From contig CP130629.1 in assembly GCA_030644725.1 (NCBI GenBank), forward strand, positions 3,921,501-3,985,500: 64,000 nucleotides of DNA, in the 5' to 3' direction. The stretch comes from Candidatus Electrothrix communis. GTDB taxonomy: Bacteria; Desulfobacterota; Desulfobulbia; Desulfobulbales; Desulfobulbaceae. Position 1 is the first letter of the stretch. The number at the start of each line of letters is the position of its first letter. The notes beneath the pieces are model-generated. The model saw only the letters and a list, made by a program, of their open reading frames with translations. It was not told the origin of the DNA and searched no databases. The position numbers and the translations under genes are program-made. Below, piece after piece: positions 53,813 through 62,736 of this stretch.

Positions 53813-54727
53813 TTAGAGTCTGAGCTGGGTGCTGTGCGCCATGCCGAAAAATCCCCGTGGCCGGAAGGTCAGGATAATCAGGATGATGGTATAGGCGATG
53901 AGATCGCGGAAGGTCGACGGAAAGACCATAGCTGTGAAGATCTCAATGGCTCCCAGGAGATAACCGGCAAGGGCCGCGCCCATGATTGAGCCCCTGCCGC
54001 CGAGGATGGCTGCAACAAAGGCCTTCCAGCCGAGCAGGATGCCCATGTAGGGGTCCAGTACCGGGTAGGCCTGTCCATATAAAATACCGGCAACCGAGGC
54101 TAAGCCTGCACCGATGGCAAAGGTCAGTGGGGCCAAGACGTTAATGGATACGCCCATGAGCGGCACGGCCTGGAAATCATAGGACATGGCTCGCATAGCC
54201 ATTCCCCATTTGGTTTTTTGGATAAAGGTGTGCAAGGCCAGCATGAGGATCAGAGAGACCACGATGATCAGTATTTTTACATTGGTAAAGTAGATGCCGC
54301 CGATGTTATAGCTGACTGATTCTATTAGGGTGGGGAAGCTGAGCCGTTTCGCTCCGAGAATGATCAGGTTACCTGTTTCAAAGATGATGCCGATCATCAG
54401 GCCGGTGATGGCTGCAGAGGCTCTGGGAGCACCCCGCAAGGGGCGGTAACCCACTACTTCAACAAAAACACCGATCCAGGCAGTGAGAAACATGGTCACG
54501 GCAACGGTGAATAGGAAAATAACCCACCCGGGCATGATTGCTCCGAACAGGGCCAGGAGGAGGGTGGCGATACCGAATCCAATATAGGTGCCCACCATGA
54601 AGATATCTCCGTGGGCGAAGTTGAACAACATCAGTACGCCGTAGACCATGGAATAGCCGATAGAGATGACAGCATAAAAGCTGCCCCACTGCAAAGCGTT
54701 GATAAGGTTTTGGAGGAAATATTCCAT
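53813..54727 (-). CDS. livH: Branched-chain amino acid ABC transporter permease (LivH type)
   Basis: A 304-residue inner-membrane permease with about eight hydrophobic helices. The start (NLINALQWGSFYAVISIGYS), MLFNFAHGDIFMVGTYIGF and the ABC-interaction loop GWKAFVAAILGGRGSIMGAA are typical of LivH. No livM, livG, livF or binding protein is adjacent, which is unusual because these are normally one operon. It may have been separated or may serve a dispersed system. Confidence 0.9.
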   Translation of the reverse strand: MEYFLQNLINALQWGSFYAVISIGYSMVYGVLMLFNFAHGDIFMVGTYIGFGIATLLLALFGAIMPGWVIFLFTVAVTMFLTAWIGVFVEVVGYRPLRGAPRASAAITGLMIGIIFETGNLIILGAKRLSFPTLIESVSYNIGGIYFTNVKILIIVVSLILMLALHTFIQKTKWGMAMRAMSYDFQAVPLMGVSINVLAPLTFAIGAGLASVAGILYGQAYPVLDPYMGILLGWKAFVAAILGGRGSIMGAALAGYLLGAIEIFTAMVFPSTFRDLIAYTIILIILTFRPRGFFGMAHSTQLRL

Positions 54728-55094
54728 TCTGTCGCGGCTCCTATAGAGATAAAAATGATCGTGCGTATATGTTGTGTTTGGCGTTGTTCACATGGTGCGA
54801 ACTCGAAAATAAATTTGCATATCCAGTGAATATACCATACAAGAAAATGCCTTGCATGGGGAAAGGAGAGAGAGTGCTGAAAAGGATTTTCAGGGTGAAG
54901 CAGTACGTCGGAGAGAAGAAAAATGACGAAAAGTGATTAAAAATGACTTTTTTTATTTTTTATAAATCCAAGCGGTTGGGTCTGCAAAAGATCAGTAAAA
55001 CAAATAGACGCTTGCTTTATGACAGGGGATGGGGTAAAAAGTATCCGTTTTTACTGTCACAATACAATCTATTAATTATACGAGGAAAAGAGGT
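54728..55094. other. 367-bp divergent intergenic region
   Basis: It separates livH (minus) from the SleB-type hydrolase gene (plus). AT-rich, particularly 54940-55090, with no gene, strong hairpin or confident promoter seen. Confidence 0.5.
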
Positions 55095-55460
55095 ATGAGT
55101 TTTCTTGAAGGATTACTTTGGCTCACGCTTAATGTCTATCACGAAGCCCGCAGCGAGCCGCAAATCGGCCAGCTTGCTGTTGCCCATGTTACGTTGAACC
55201 GGGCAAGCCAAAATAAAAAAACCGTAGAGCAGACGGTCACTGCACCTCGTCAGTTCAGCTGGACGTTTTTGCAGAAATCATACATGCCCAAAGAGACAGA
55301 TGCCTTTGTCGATTGCCTCCAGACAGCAATGAAGGCGATGACCACGCCTGATTTTACAGACGGGGCCACCTTTTACCATCGTGAAGATGTCCATCCGAAA
55401 TGGGCTGGTCAAAAAAATTATGTTGCTCAGTATGGAGAACATATTTTTTATCGAAATTAG
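55095..55460 (+). CDS. SleB-type cell wall hydrolase
   Basis: A 121-residue protein of the hydrolase_2 (SleB/CwlJ) family: NVYHEARSEPQIGQLAVAHV with the catalytic Glu, then TLNRA and a C-terminal ATFYHREDVHPKWAGQ segment. It should cleave peptidoglycan. No signal peptide or wall-binding domain is present, so export, if any, is by another route, as for phage-type lysins. GAGGAAAAGAGG precedes the ATG. Confidence 0.85.
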   Translation: MSFLEGLLWLTLNVYHEARSEPQIGQLAVAHVTLNRASQNKKTVEQTVTAPRQFSWTFLQKSYMPKETDAFVDCLQTAMKAMTTPDFTDGATFYHREDVHPKWAGQKNYVAQYGEHIFYRN

Positions 55461-55474
55461 CCAGCGGTCTTATT

Positions 55475-56329
55475 TTATCTCGCCTGATGACTCTTGTTTT
55501 TCTGTATTAATACCCAGCGTTTCCGTATCCACTCATCTTTCTCATCCTCAAAGACGTACCGGCCTCTGGCAGTAGATATGGTTGGTACCTGTCGAGTTTG
55601 CTCAAAGGCATTATAGCCAGCAGCCAGATTTGACCAAAAGTCGTACCAAGGGGAATAGCGATATTTGACGAGGTTATCACGTGTCATGCGAAAGGGAAAA
55701 ATATGGATGCCGAATTGTTCCTGCCCCTGAAGAAAGGCCTGATAAGCCAGAAGATAGATCTCCTCTATCTGTTCATTGCCCATTGCAAAGCAGCCCTGTG
55801 AAACGCAATTACCATGGACCATGATAGCACTGCCAGTGCAACGTCTTTCTGCATCGTATCTGTTAGGATATCCGATGTTGAACGAGAGATGGAATCTGCT
55901 TTTCGGATTCATCTGTTCGGCAGAGACGGTGTAAAAACCTTCCGGGCTTTGCCAGTCCCCCTCAGCCAATTTCGGGCCGACATATCCTGAGTAGTTGCAA
56001 ATAGGATAGGTCTTGAAGAGTCTGAATTCCCCTCTGTTGTACAACCAAAGTTCAAGCTGCTTTGAGAGTTTGAAGATGCGCATAAAAACCGGTTGCCCGA
56101 GCCGCATGCCCTTGCGGGCAAGCTCTTTTTTTACCCGTGGTTCCGCTTGGGTCATGAGGCGGTCCGCCTTGGGGGTTGTGGGCAGGAGTGTGTCCTGCTG
56201 GCTGAGCGGTGCAGCTGTCGTATCTTTTGCAGCTGCGGCCGAAGGAGGGGGGAACGCAGTCCATGCAGCACAAAGAGCACAAAGGGCGAGGACGGTATAA
56301 TGGGTGAGCCAGCGTGTTATTATGCGCAT
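55475..56329 (-). CDS. L,D-transpeptidase family protein (YafK-like)
   Basis: A 284-residue exported protein. A signal peptide (MRIITRWLTHYTVLALCALC) is followed by an Ala/Thr/Pro spacer, then a YkuD-type domain: LELWLYNRGEFRLFKTYPIC, SPEGFYTVSA, IMVHGNCVSQGCFAMGNEQI with the catalytic His and Cys (H-G-x-C-x-S-x-G-C). It should crosslink or edit peptidoglycan or attach proteins to it. The start at 56329 is chosen for the signal peptide; the frame continues open upstream but would run into the next gene's end. Confidence 0.88.
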   Translation of the reverse strand: MRIITRWLTHYTVLALCALCAAWTAFPPPSAAAAKDTTAAPLSQQDTLLPTTPKADRLMTQAEPRVKKELARKGMRLGQPVFMRIFKLSKQLELWLYNRGEFRLFKTYPICNYSGYVGPKLAEGDWQSPEGFYTVSAEQMNPKSRFHLSFNIGYPNRYDAERRCTGSAIMVHGNCVSQGCFAMGNEQIEEIYLLAYQAFLQGQEQFGIHIFPFRMTRDNLVKYRYSPWYDFWSNLAAGYNAFEQTRQVPTISTARGRYVFEDEKDEWIRKRWVLIQKNKSHQAR

Positions 56330-56399
56330 GGTGAGTTTTCTTTCTGGTCGCCGCATGGAATGACGGACAGAGCGACGCGCGGGAAAAAGTATTTCTGGA

Positions 56400-57575
56400 T
56401 TACGAAGCAGCATCTTTTTCTGCCTGCGCCTCGGCATAGGCTGTGGCCGCGCATTCATTTTTGCCGATATCCAGCTCTTCCGCTCGCTCGCTGTCCACCT
56501 GCTCTTTATTGGCGTTGAGTAATCTGATAACAGCATATTCTTCAGGTTGATCTCGCATATTATCTCGGATGAACTGGATAAATTCTTCTTCACTCGCAAT
56601 AGAGTAAATGTTTTTATTCCGTTCAATGGCATTTCCGAGGGAGGTCGTAAAGATCAGCTCGTCATTTGCCTCTTCCCAATTCATATAATGGCCCGGGAGA
56701 ATTGCAAGGTTCCTATCAAGGTTTTTTATCATGCCGATTGAATTATAGAGCAGGATTGCCCAGGCTGCAGCTTGTCCTCCCAGATCCGGTCGGCCCACCG
56801 AGGCGATAAAGACAGTATCACCGGAGATCATGTAGCGCTCGTTGATGATATATGAAGTTGAGCCTGGCGTGTGGCCGGGGGTGAATAGTACTTTGACTGT
56901 TGGGCTGGTGTCGCTATCTGAAAAAAGATGTATCTCGCCATCGATAACCGGTGTGTATGGATTCTTGGAATCGCCGAAATCCTTTTCGTTGCCGTAGAAT
57001 ATCGCGCCTGTTTTTTCCGAGATTATTCTGGAGCCGGAGATATAATCCGCCTGAAGATGGGTTTCAAAGGTTTTGATGATGGCGCATCCTTTCTCAGCAG
57101 CAAAATCAAGATAGAAATCCATATTGCGCGAAGGGTCGAACAGCATCATCTCTTTATTATGGAGAAGTCCGTAGGAACATGAGGCTTTGCCCGGTCGGAT
57201 GAACTGATAAAGTTGGTAGTTTTTTTCATCGGTTACCAGTTTCGGCACCAGCATATTACCCCAGCTTTTAAAGCCTCCCGAGAGATAGCCCACATCTGTA
57301 AAGCCGTGTTTGTCGAGAATTTCCGCAACATATTTTGCAGACCCTTCTTTTGCGCAGACAATACGAATGTGACGATCAAAGGGAACGCGTGCGACGGATT
57401 CCTTTTCTGCCTCCATAAAATCATAATAGGAGACGTTGTGAAGCTCAAAAGGATACGGAGATTCTACATGAAAACGAGAAAAATCTTTTTCGTTGCGAAC
57501 ATCAAGAACAATAATATCTTCTTTATTTGTGAGCCAGCGGAACAGATCGATTGCTTGGTAGCTGTAAATTGCCAT
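56400..57575 (-). CDS. Rhodanese and metallo-beta-lactamase fold fusion protein
   Basis: A 391-residue protein. The N-terminal rhodanese domain (residues ~1-110) has DIIVLDVRNEKDFSRFHVES and active-site loop IVCAKEGSAKYVAEILDKHG. The rest is a persulfide-dioxygenase-like MBL domain with FTPGHTPGSTSYII, YMISGDTVFIASVGRPDLGG and LPGHYMNWEEANDELIF. The first metal motif reads THLQADYISGS where the family normally has T-H-x-H-A-D; the second His is Gln. It may thus have altered metal binding or activity. The order (rhodanese first) is the reverse of CstB. It probably acts on sulfane sulfur. Confidence 0.82.
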   Translation of the reverse strand: MAIYSYQAIDLFRWLTNKEDIIVLDVRNEKDFSRFHVESPYPFELHNVSYYDFMEAEKESVARVPFDRHIRIVCAKEGSAKYVAEILDKHGFTDVGYLSGGFKSWGNMLVPKLVTDEKNYQLYQFIRPGKASCSYGLLHNKEMMLFDPSRNMDFYLDFAAEKGCAIIKTFETHLQADYISGSRIISEKTGAIFYGNEKDFGDSKNPYTPVIDGEIHLFSDSDTSPTVKVLFTPGHTPGSTSYIINERYMISGDTVFIASVGRPDLGGQAAAWAILLYNSIGMIKNLDRNLAILPGHYMNWEEANDELIFTTSLGNAIERNKNIYSIASEEEFIQFIRDNMRDQPEEYAVIRLLNANKEQVDSERAEELDIGKNECAATAYAEAQAEKDAAS

Positions 57576-58114
57576 TGAAAACTCCTGGGTAATGGTTCTG
57601 TAGAGAGTGAATCTGTTACAGAGGGGAGGCCATTCTGCGTGAGCAGTGTATGTATAGAGTCTAACCGAAGAGTAATATCACGAATTTTTCTTCCGTTTTC
57701 AACCAAAATCTCTGTATATCTTTAAAGAGTTTTTTTTTTGCGCCTAACGAATTGAGTTTTCGTTTTTTTTGAAATAGATCTTCATGGTTAAGATTGATGA
57801 ACTCAATTCTTGAACACCTGTCAGTAACATGATATGCTCATCGCAGCGGTATGATGCAAGGATATTTTTGAATACGCTGTTTTTTGCGTTTTGGTTATCT
57901 TGTTGTTTTTAGGAAGGAGGGCTATGGTGCAACATGTTAATATTAAGTTGTGTTTTTTGAACCCTCTGTGTAAAATTGATATATGTTTTCCCCTTGAAGG
58001 GTAGACGAAAGGGCTGGGGAGAATTGAGGGTTGTGTAGTCTTCGCTGTTAACAAGGTAGAAATGGAATGTGTAATGCATTCTCTATGTTATAACCATATC
58101 TCACGGAGAAAAAA
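57576..58114. other. 539-bp divergent intergenic region with a long inverted repeat
   Basis: No gene is seen. GAATTGAGTT (57749-57758) and AACTCAATTC (57800-57809) are perfect 10-bp inverted arms 41 bases apart. The promoter of the hemerythrin gene and that of the rhodanese-MBL gene both must lie here. Confidence 0.6.
57958..57986 (+). promoter_or_regulatory. Candidate promoter for bacteriohemerythrin
   Basis: TTGAAC and TATATG are separated by 17 bases; the predicted leader is about 120 bases. Confidence 0.4.
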
Positions 58115-58522
58115 ATGCTTTATCCTTGGAAAGATGAATACAGCGTAGGAGTTTCACGTTTTGACAACCATCATAAAAAGCTTTTTGATATTGCCAATCA
58201 GCTGCATGAGATGATGAAAAGCGGAAAAGGTGAGGACGTTATTGAACCAGTTCTTAGAGAACTGATCGACTATACCAAGTACCACCTTGCCGAAGAAGAA
58301 AAAACCATGGAAAGGATTGGTTACTCCAATATCACCAGTCATAAGCGAGCCCATGTCATTTTTACCGAACAGCTGAACAGTGCTATGGTTGAAATAGAAA
58401 GAGGGCGGACCACCTTTGTGGTGATCAAAGTCGCGCAAACTGTTATTGACTGGTTGATTGACCATATCTTCGGTATTGATAAAAAGTACACTGCGGAGAT
58501 GAATGCAGCCGGGATAAGTTGA
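58115..58522 (+). CDS. Bacteriohemerythrin
   Basis: A 135-residue single-domain diiron oxygen-binding protein. The ligand set is complete: FDNHHKKLFDI (H), YTKYHLAEEEKTMERIG (H-x3-E), SHKRAHVIF (H) and DWLIDHIFGIDKKY (H-x4-D). The start MLYPWKDEYSVGVSRFDNHH is canonical. It may store, deliver or sense oxygen, which fits the neighbouring oxygen-defence genes and an organism meeting oxygen gradients. GGAGAAAA precedes the ATG. Confidence 0.95.
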   Translation: MLYPWKDEYSVGVSRFDNHHKKLFDIANQLHEMMKSGKGEDVIEPVLRELIDYTKYHLAEEEKTMERIGYSNITSHKRAHVIFTEQLNSAMVEIERGRTTFVVIKVAQTVIDWLIDHIFGIDKKYTAEMNAAGIS

Positions 58523-58798
58523 CAATTTATCAGAACCATCAGTTGGCCGTCTGGAAAGATCTTTTCTAGATGTTGCGGGGCAATTTCCAGGCGTTCTTGG
58601 TCATTGTCCCGATTTTTTGAGTGAATTTTCGGCATTAAAAACGTCGGATTCGTTTCCCAGTTTTAACTTCTGCAGCATTGCTGTAGACAGCTGTCCGGCT
58701 CCTTGTTCCGCCCGATTCCTGGGGCTGTGTCTTAAACTGAGGCGGAGCGAGGCGGAGGTATCGCTCTACAGCTTCTCCATTTACGACTCTTCACTCCT

Positions 58799-61700
58799 AT
58801 GCAAAGCGAAAGCGTTCCCTTTTACAGGCGACTCCGTTTCAGCATGATGCTTACGGTACTGGTTTTGGTCACTTTGATCAGCGGGACCAGTATTTTGATA
58901 AGCTATTATGTGACCGGTCAAAAAATAGAACGGGACGTTGCAACAGAGTTTTTTAACACTGAAGGCGTTGCTGGCACCTGCTTTGATTTGTTCAGTCGTC
59001 AGTTACTGTTCACTGCCAAGGGCATGGCGGATGAGCTTATTCTCCGGCAGATGCAGGGTGCTGGGGAAGAACAGTCTTTAACGACGATGTTTCGCTCTCT
59101 CAAGGGAAAAAAGAGTGGTGATGTTCTCTTTTTGAGCAATACTGCCAATGAAGTTATTGCTTTTTCTGAAAAGAATCTTGATATTGCTGCATCGTTAGTC
59201 CATTATCCTGATATTCAGGAAAGAATGGCGACAGATCAGTCCTTTAATGTCATTGTTATGGTTGATTCCGGCATTGGGAGGAATCCGCAGGAGCGAAAAC
59301 TTTTTTATATGATTGCCGCTGTTCCTGTTGTGCTGCCGTATTCGTCACAAAGTTTTTTTGTTTTCAGCTGTTATCTTATGGACAGCTCCTTCCTGTTGCG
59401 TTTTCCTATATACTCCCACATGGATATAACGCTCGTTAGCGACAACAGTGTTGTTGCAACGACTCTCTCTCCTGAGGATACTCTTCGAGAGGGTGATAAA
59501 TACCCTTTTTATAAGTCATCAGTCCTGTTACCCGGTCCCATTGATCTCATACATGAAAGCTCTTTTTTTAAGGAAAAAATGTATGTGAAAATTAAATATA
59601 TCCCGGGGATGGAAAACAGCACGACCAGCTTTCTTGTTTTTTCTCATCCGTCCAGACTGGTTTTGGCCACCAAAAAAGAATTTGGACAACATTTTATAAT
59701 TATTCTTTTTGTCGGCCTTTGTTGCTCCATTATGCTGATTTTTTTCATTACAGGTTCGGTTCTCAATCCTATTAAAGAGCTGAACCAGCTTGTGCATAAA
59801 ATCAGCGAGGGGGATTTGAATAATAGAATTGAGTCCAGCGTGACCAATGAGTTTACACCGCTGATTAATCAATTTAATAATATGCTGAATTTGATTCAGC
59901 GGAAAGATGAAGAACTTTGGGATATCGTTGAGGCCAAGACAACAGAGCTTCGGCAACGAAATGTTTTTATAGATAATCTTCTCCGGTCATCCCAGGTTAT
60001 GGGCATTGTGGCGACGGACATGAATTTGGTCGTTACTTATTTTAATCCGGTTGCCGAGAAACTTTTCGGCTTCAAGGCCGAGGAGGTTGTTGGGAAAAAA
60101 GTTACTGAATTTCATCCTCATATAAAGAATCGCGAGGAGCAGTTCAATATTTTAATCGATAATGCGCTGCGAAAGGGATCGCATACCTTTACGGTGGGGA
60201 CATCTGATTTTTCTTACGATGTTGGCGGAGTGACCACGGAAGAAGAAAAAGGGATTAGAAATCAACGCATTATTGAGGTCTATCTTTCACCTATTAAAGC
60301 AAAGAGCGAGCAGGGCCGGGAGATTGCAAGCGGGCTCATGCTGATGGCTCAAGATATCACTGCTGCTCGGCGGATGGATGAGCGCCTCCATTCGGCACTG
60401 GCTGAGCTGAAGGTTATTCTGGACAATACCATGCTTGGGCTTATCCTGGTTCAGGATGAACGGATTATTCGGGTAAATACCACCTTTGAAAGTATGTTTG
60501 GCTACTCTTTTGATGAGATAGTGGAGATGTCTTGGTCTGATTTTCGATCGACTATTTTTGCCGGAAAAGAAGCCGAATGCTGGGATGGCAGTGGGCGGAT
60601 GTTTTCTATGGTAAAAAAGACAGATCCTGGAGTGAGGGAGCAACAGCCGTTCTGGAGCAAGGTTCGTCAGGTTTCTATCGGGAGTGACAGGCATAAGGAA
60701 ACCAAAAGAGAACTGTATCTTTTTGAGGACATGAGCAGTCAAAATGAGATGTTTGAGAAAATACAACGTCTCAGTCAGGCTGTGGAGCAAAGTTCGAATT
60801 CGGTTGTCATTACAAGTACGGATGGAATTATAGAGTACGTTAACAGGACCTTTGTCAGTACAACCGGATATAATGCCCATGAAATTATCGGTCAAAGTTT
60901 GGAGATATTGGCACCCAGCAAGGCCGAGACGGATGTGTATAAAAGAATGTGGTCTACTGTTCGCGCCGGTGACGAGTGGACTGGGGAGCTGGTCAATAAA
61001 AAGAAGGACGGCGCTCTTTATGAGGAAAATGTTGTCGCTTCTCCGATTCGTAACGAAGAAAACGAGATAACCCATATTATCGTCACAAAAGAGAATATAA
61101 CGGACTTGAAAAAGGCTCGGCAACAGGCGGACAGTGCTAACAAGGCAAAGAGTGAATTTCTCGCTAATATGAGTCATGAAATTCGCACTCCGATGAATTC
61201 TATTATAGGAATGACGGAACTCCTTCTTGAAACGACATTATATCCTGAACAAAAAGGCTTTGTTGAGAATGTAAACAGCTCAGCTAGTGTCCTTTTGTCG
61301 CTTATTAATGATATTCTTGACTTTTCAAAAATTGAGGCAGGTAAATTGGAACTAGATCATCGGCCTTTTAGGCCACGTCAACTCGCTGAAGAGGTTGTCG
61401 GGACATTGAGGATCCTGGCGGAGCAAAAAGGAATTGAGCTTCGCCTGAACGTTGTCAATGATGATGACTGTTATCCGCAGGGAGATTCTTTGCGGATTAG
61501 GCAGGTCTTGCTTAATCTTGTCGGTAACGCTATAAAATTTACCCATCAGGGGAATGTAACGCTTGAAATCAATATCCGTTCCACCCATGCAAATTACTGC
61601 TCAGTAAGTTTTACGATCAGTGATACAGGTATCGGTATTTCTCAGGATCAACAGGAAAATATATTTGCTAACTTTACCCAGGCTGACAGCTCAATCACCC

Positions 61701-62689
61701 GAGATTTTGGGGGAACCGGCCTTGGTCTTGCCATCAGTAATCGTCTCCTCCAGCTGATGGGGAGTGAAATTTACCTAAAAAGCACCTTAGGTATCGGGAG
61801 TGTTTTCTCTTTTAACCTTTTGTTGGAAGAGGCGAAACATCCGGAGCCTGGCACAGAACAACAGCAGGAGATGCCGACTTCCTCTAAGCAATGTCTTGAT
61901 GTTTTACTGGTTGAAGATAACCCGGCCAACCAGCGACTTGCTGTGATAATCCTCGAAAAACAAGGGCAGCAGGTCACCGTGGCCAATAATGGTCTTGAGG
62001 CTCTTTCGTGTTTAAGTAGTCAGCATTTTGATCTTATTTTTATGGATATGCAGATGCCGGTTATGGACGGGTTGACAGCCACCCGCTATATACGGCAGGT
62101 TGAGCAGGGCGTAGCGATTGATTTGCCTGAGCTTGATGCTGTCTCGGACCAGCTTCACGATCGTCTCATAGACGGACATGTGTATATTGTTGCTGTTACG
62201 GCCAACGCTATGTATGAAGATCGGAAACAATGCCTTGAGGCTGGGATGGATGAGTATCTCAGTAAACCCTATAAAAAATATTCTCTTGTGAAAATATTGC
62301 ATAAATTTGATGATAAGGGTGCAACTCAAGTCTCTGCCCCACCACCGAAAGAGGAAGAAAGTATAACCCTAGTCTCATGGGATGAAGTGATGCAACATCT
62401 TATGAAGCATTTTGAACTGGAACGGGAAGATGCCCAAACAGTACTTTCCACCTATGCCGAGTCGCTTGCTCAAGGGCTTGTTGATCTTCGCAAGCATATG
62501 GAGAGCGAAGATGGCACGGAAGGGGGGCGCCAGGCCCATGCCATGAAAGGAGGACTGCTCAATCTCGGACTGAGTCAGCTTGCTGAAACCGCATTTGTTT
62601 TGGAGAAGGAGTTGCCAAAGAAAATAGAGAAAAATCATTTTGTTCTGCTAGAAAAACTTACTGAGGCTCTCAGAGGGCTCACTGCCTGA
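58799..62689 (+). CDS. Hybrid sensor histidine kinase (sensor-HAMP-PAS3-HisKA-HATPase-REC-HPt)
   Basis: A 1296-residue membrane kinase. TM1 lies at ~15-40, an extracytoplasmic sensor to ~297, and TM2 (FIIILFVGLCCSIMLIFFIT) at ~298-318, followed by HAMP (~320-375). Three PAS domains start near 387, 531 and 654. The HisKA motif SHEIRTPMNSIIGM has H793; the ATPase domain has NAIKF, DTGIGI and GTGLGLAISN. The receiver has FMDMQMPVMDG with D1083, and the C-terminal HPt has QAHAMKGGLLNLG with H1247. All phosphorelay residues are present, so an output regulator is expected elsewhere. The ATG at 58799 lacks a clear ribosome site; the true start could differ slightly. Confidence 0.93.
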   Translation: MQSESVPFYRRLRFSMMLTVLVLVTLISGTSILISYYVTGQKIERDVATEFFNTEGVAGTCFDLFSRQLLFTAKGMADELILRQMQGAGEEQSLTTMFRSLKGKKSGDVLFLSNTANEVIAFSEKNLDIAASLVHYPDIQERMATDQSFNVIVMVDSGIGRNPQERKLFYMIAAVPVVLPYSSQSFFVFSCYLMDSSFLLRFPIYSHMDITLVSDNSVVATTLSPEDTLREGDKYPFYKSSVLLPGPIDLIHESSFFKEKMYVKIKYIPGMENSTTSFLVFSHPSRLVLATKKEFGQHFIIILFVGLCCSIMLIFFITGSVLNPIKELNQLVHKISEGDLNNRIESSVTNEFTPLINQFNNMLNLIQRKDEELWDIVEAKTTELRQRNVFIDNLLRSSQVMGIVATDMNLVVTYFNPVAEKLFGFKAEEVVGKKVTEFHPHIKNREEQFNILIDNALRKGSHTFTVGTSDFSYDVGGVTTEEEKGIRNQRIIEVYLSPIKAKSEQGREIASGLMLMAQDITAARRMDERLHSALAELKVILDNTMLGLILVQDERIIRVNTTFESMFGYSFDEIVEMSWSDFRSTIFAGKEAECWDGSGRMFSMVKKTDPGVREQQPFWSKVRQVSIGSDRHKETKRELYLFEDMSSQNEMFEKIQRLSQAVEQSSNSVVITSTDGIIEYVNRTFVSTTGYNAHEIIGQSLEILAPSKAETDVYKRMWSTVRAGDEWTGELVNKKKDGALYEENVVASPIRNEENEITHIIVTKENITDLKKARQQADSANKAKSEFLANMSHEIRTPMNSIIGMTELLLETTLYPEQKGFVENVNSSASVLLSLINDILDFSKIEAGKLELDHRPFRPRQLAEEVVGTLRILAEQKGIELRLNVVNDDDCYPQGDSLRIRQVLLNLVGNAIKFTHQGNVTLEINIRSTHANYCSVSFTISDTGIGISQDQQENIFANFTQADSSITRDFGGTGLGLAISNRLLQLMGSEIYLKSTLGIGSVFSFNLLLEEAKHPEPGTEQQQEMPTSSKQCLDVLLVEDNPANQRLAVIILEKQGQQVTVANNGLEALSCLSSQHFDLIFMDMQMPVMDGLTATRYIRQVEQGVAIDLPELDAVSDQLHDRLIDGHVYIVAVTANAMYEDRKQCLEAGMDEYLSKPYKKYSLVKILHKFDDKGATQVSAPPPKEEESITLVSWDEVMQHLMKHFELEREDAQTVLSTYAESLAQGLVDLRKHMESEDGTEGGRQAHAMKGGLLNLGLSQLAETAFVLEKELPKKIEKNHFVLLEKLTEALRGLTA

Positions 62690-62736
62690 TACCTTGTTAT
62701 GGGCAAAACAAGCGGAATAGCTGCGGAGCTTGGCGG

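Noticed and set aside
56330..56632. Longer N-terminus for the L,D-transpeptidase
   Set aside because: It would overlap the end of the rhodanese-MBL gene and bury the clear signal peptide that starts at 56329.
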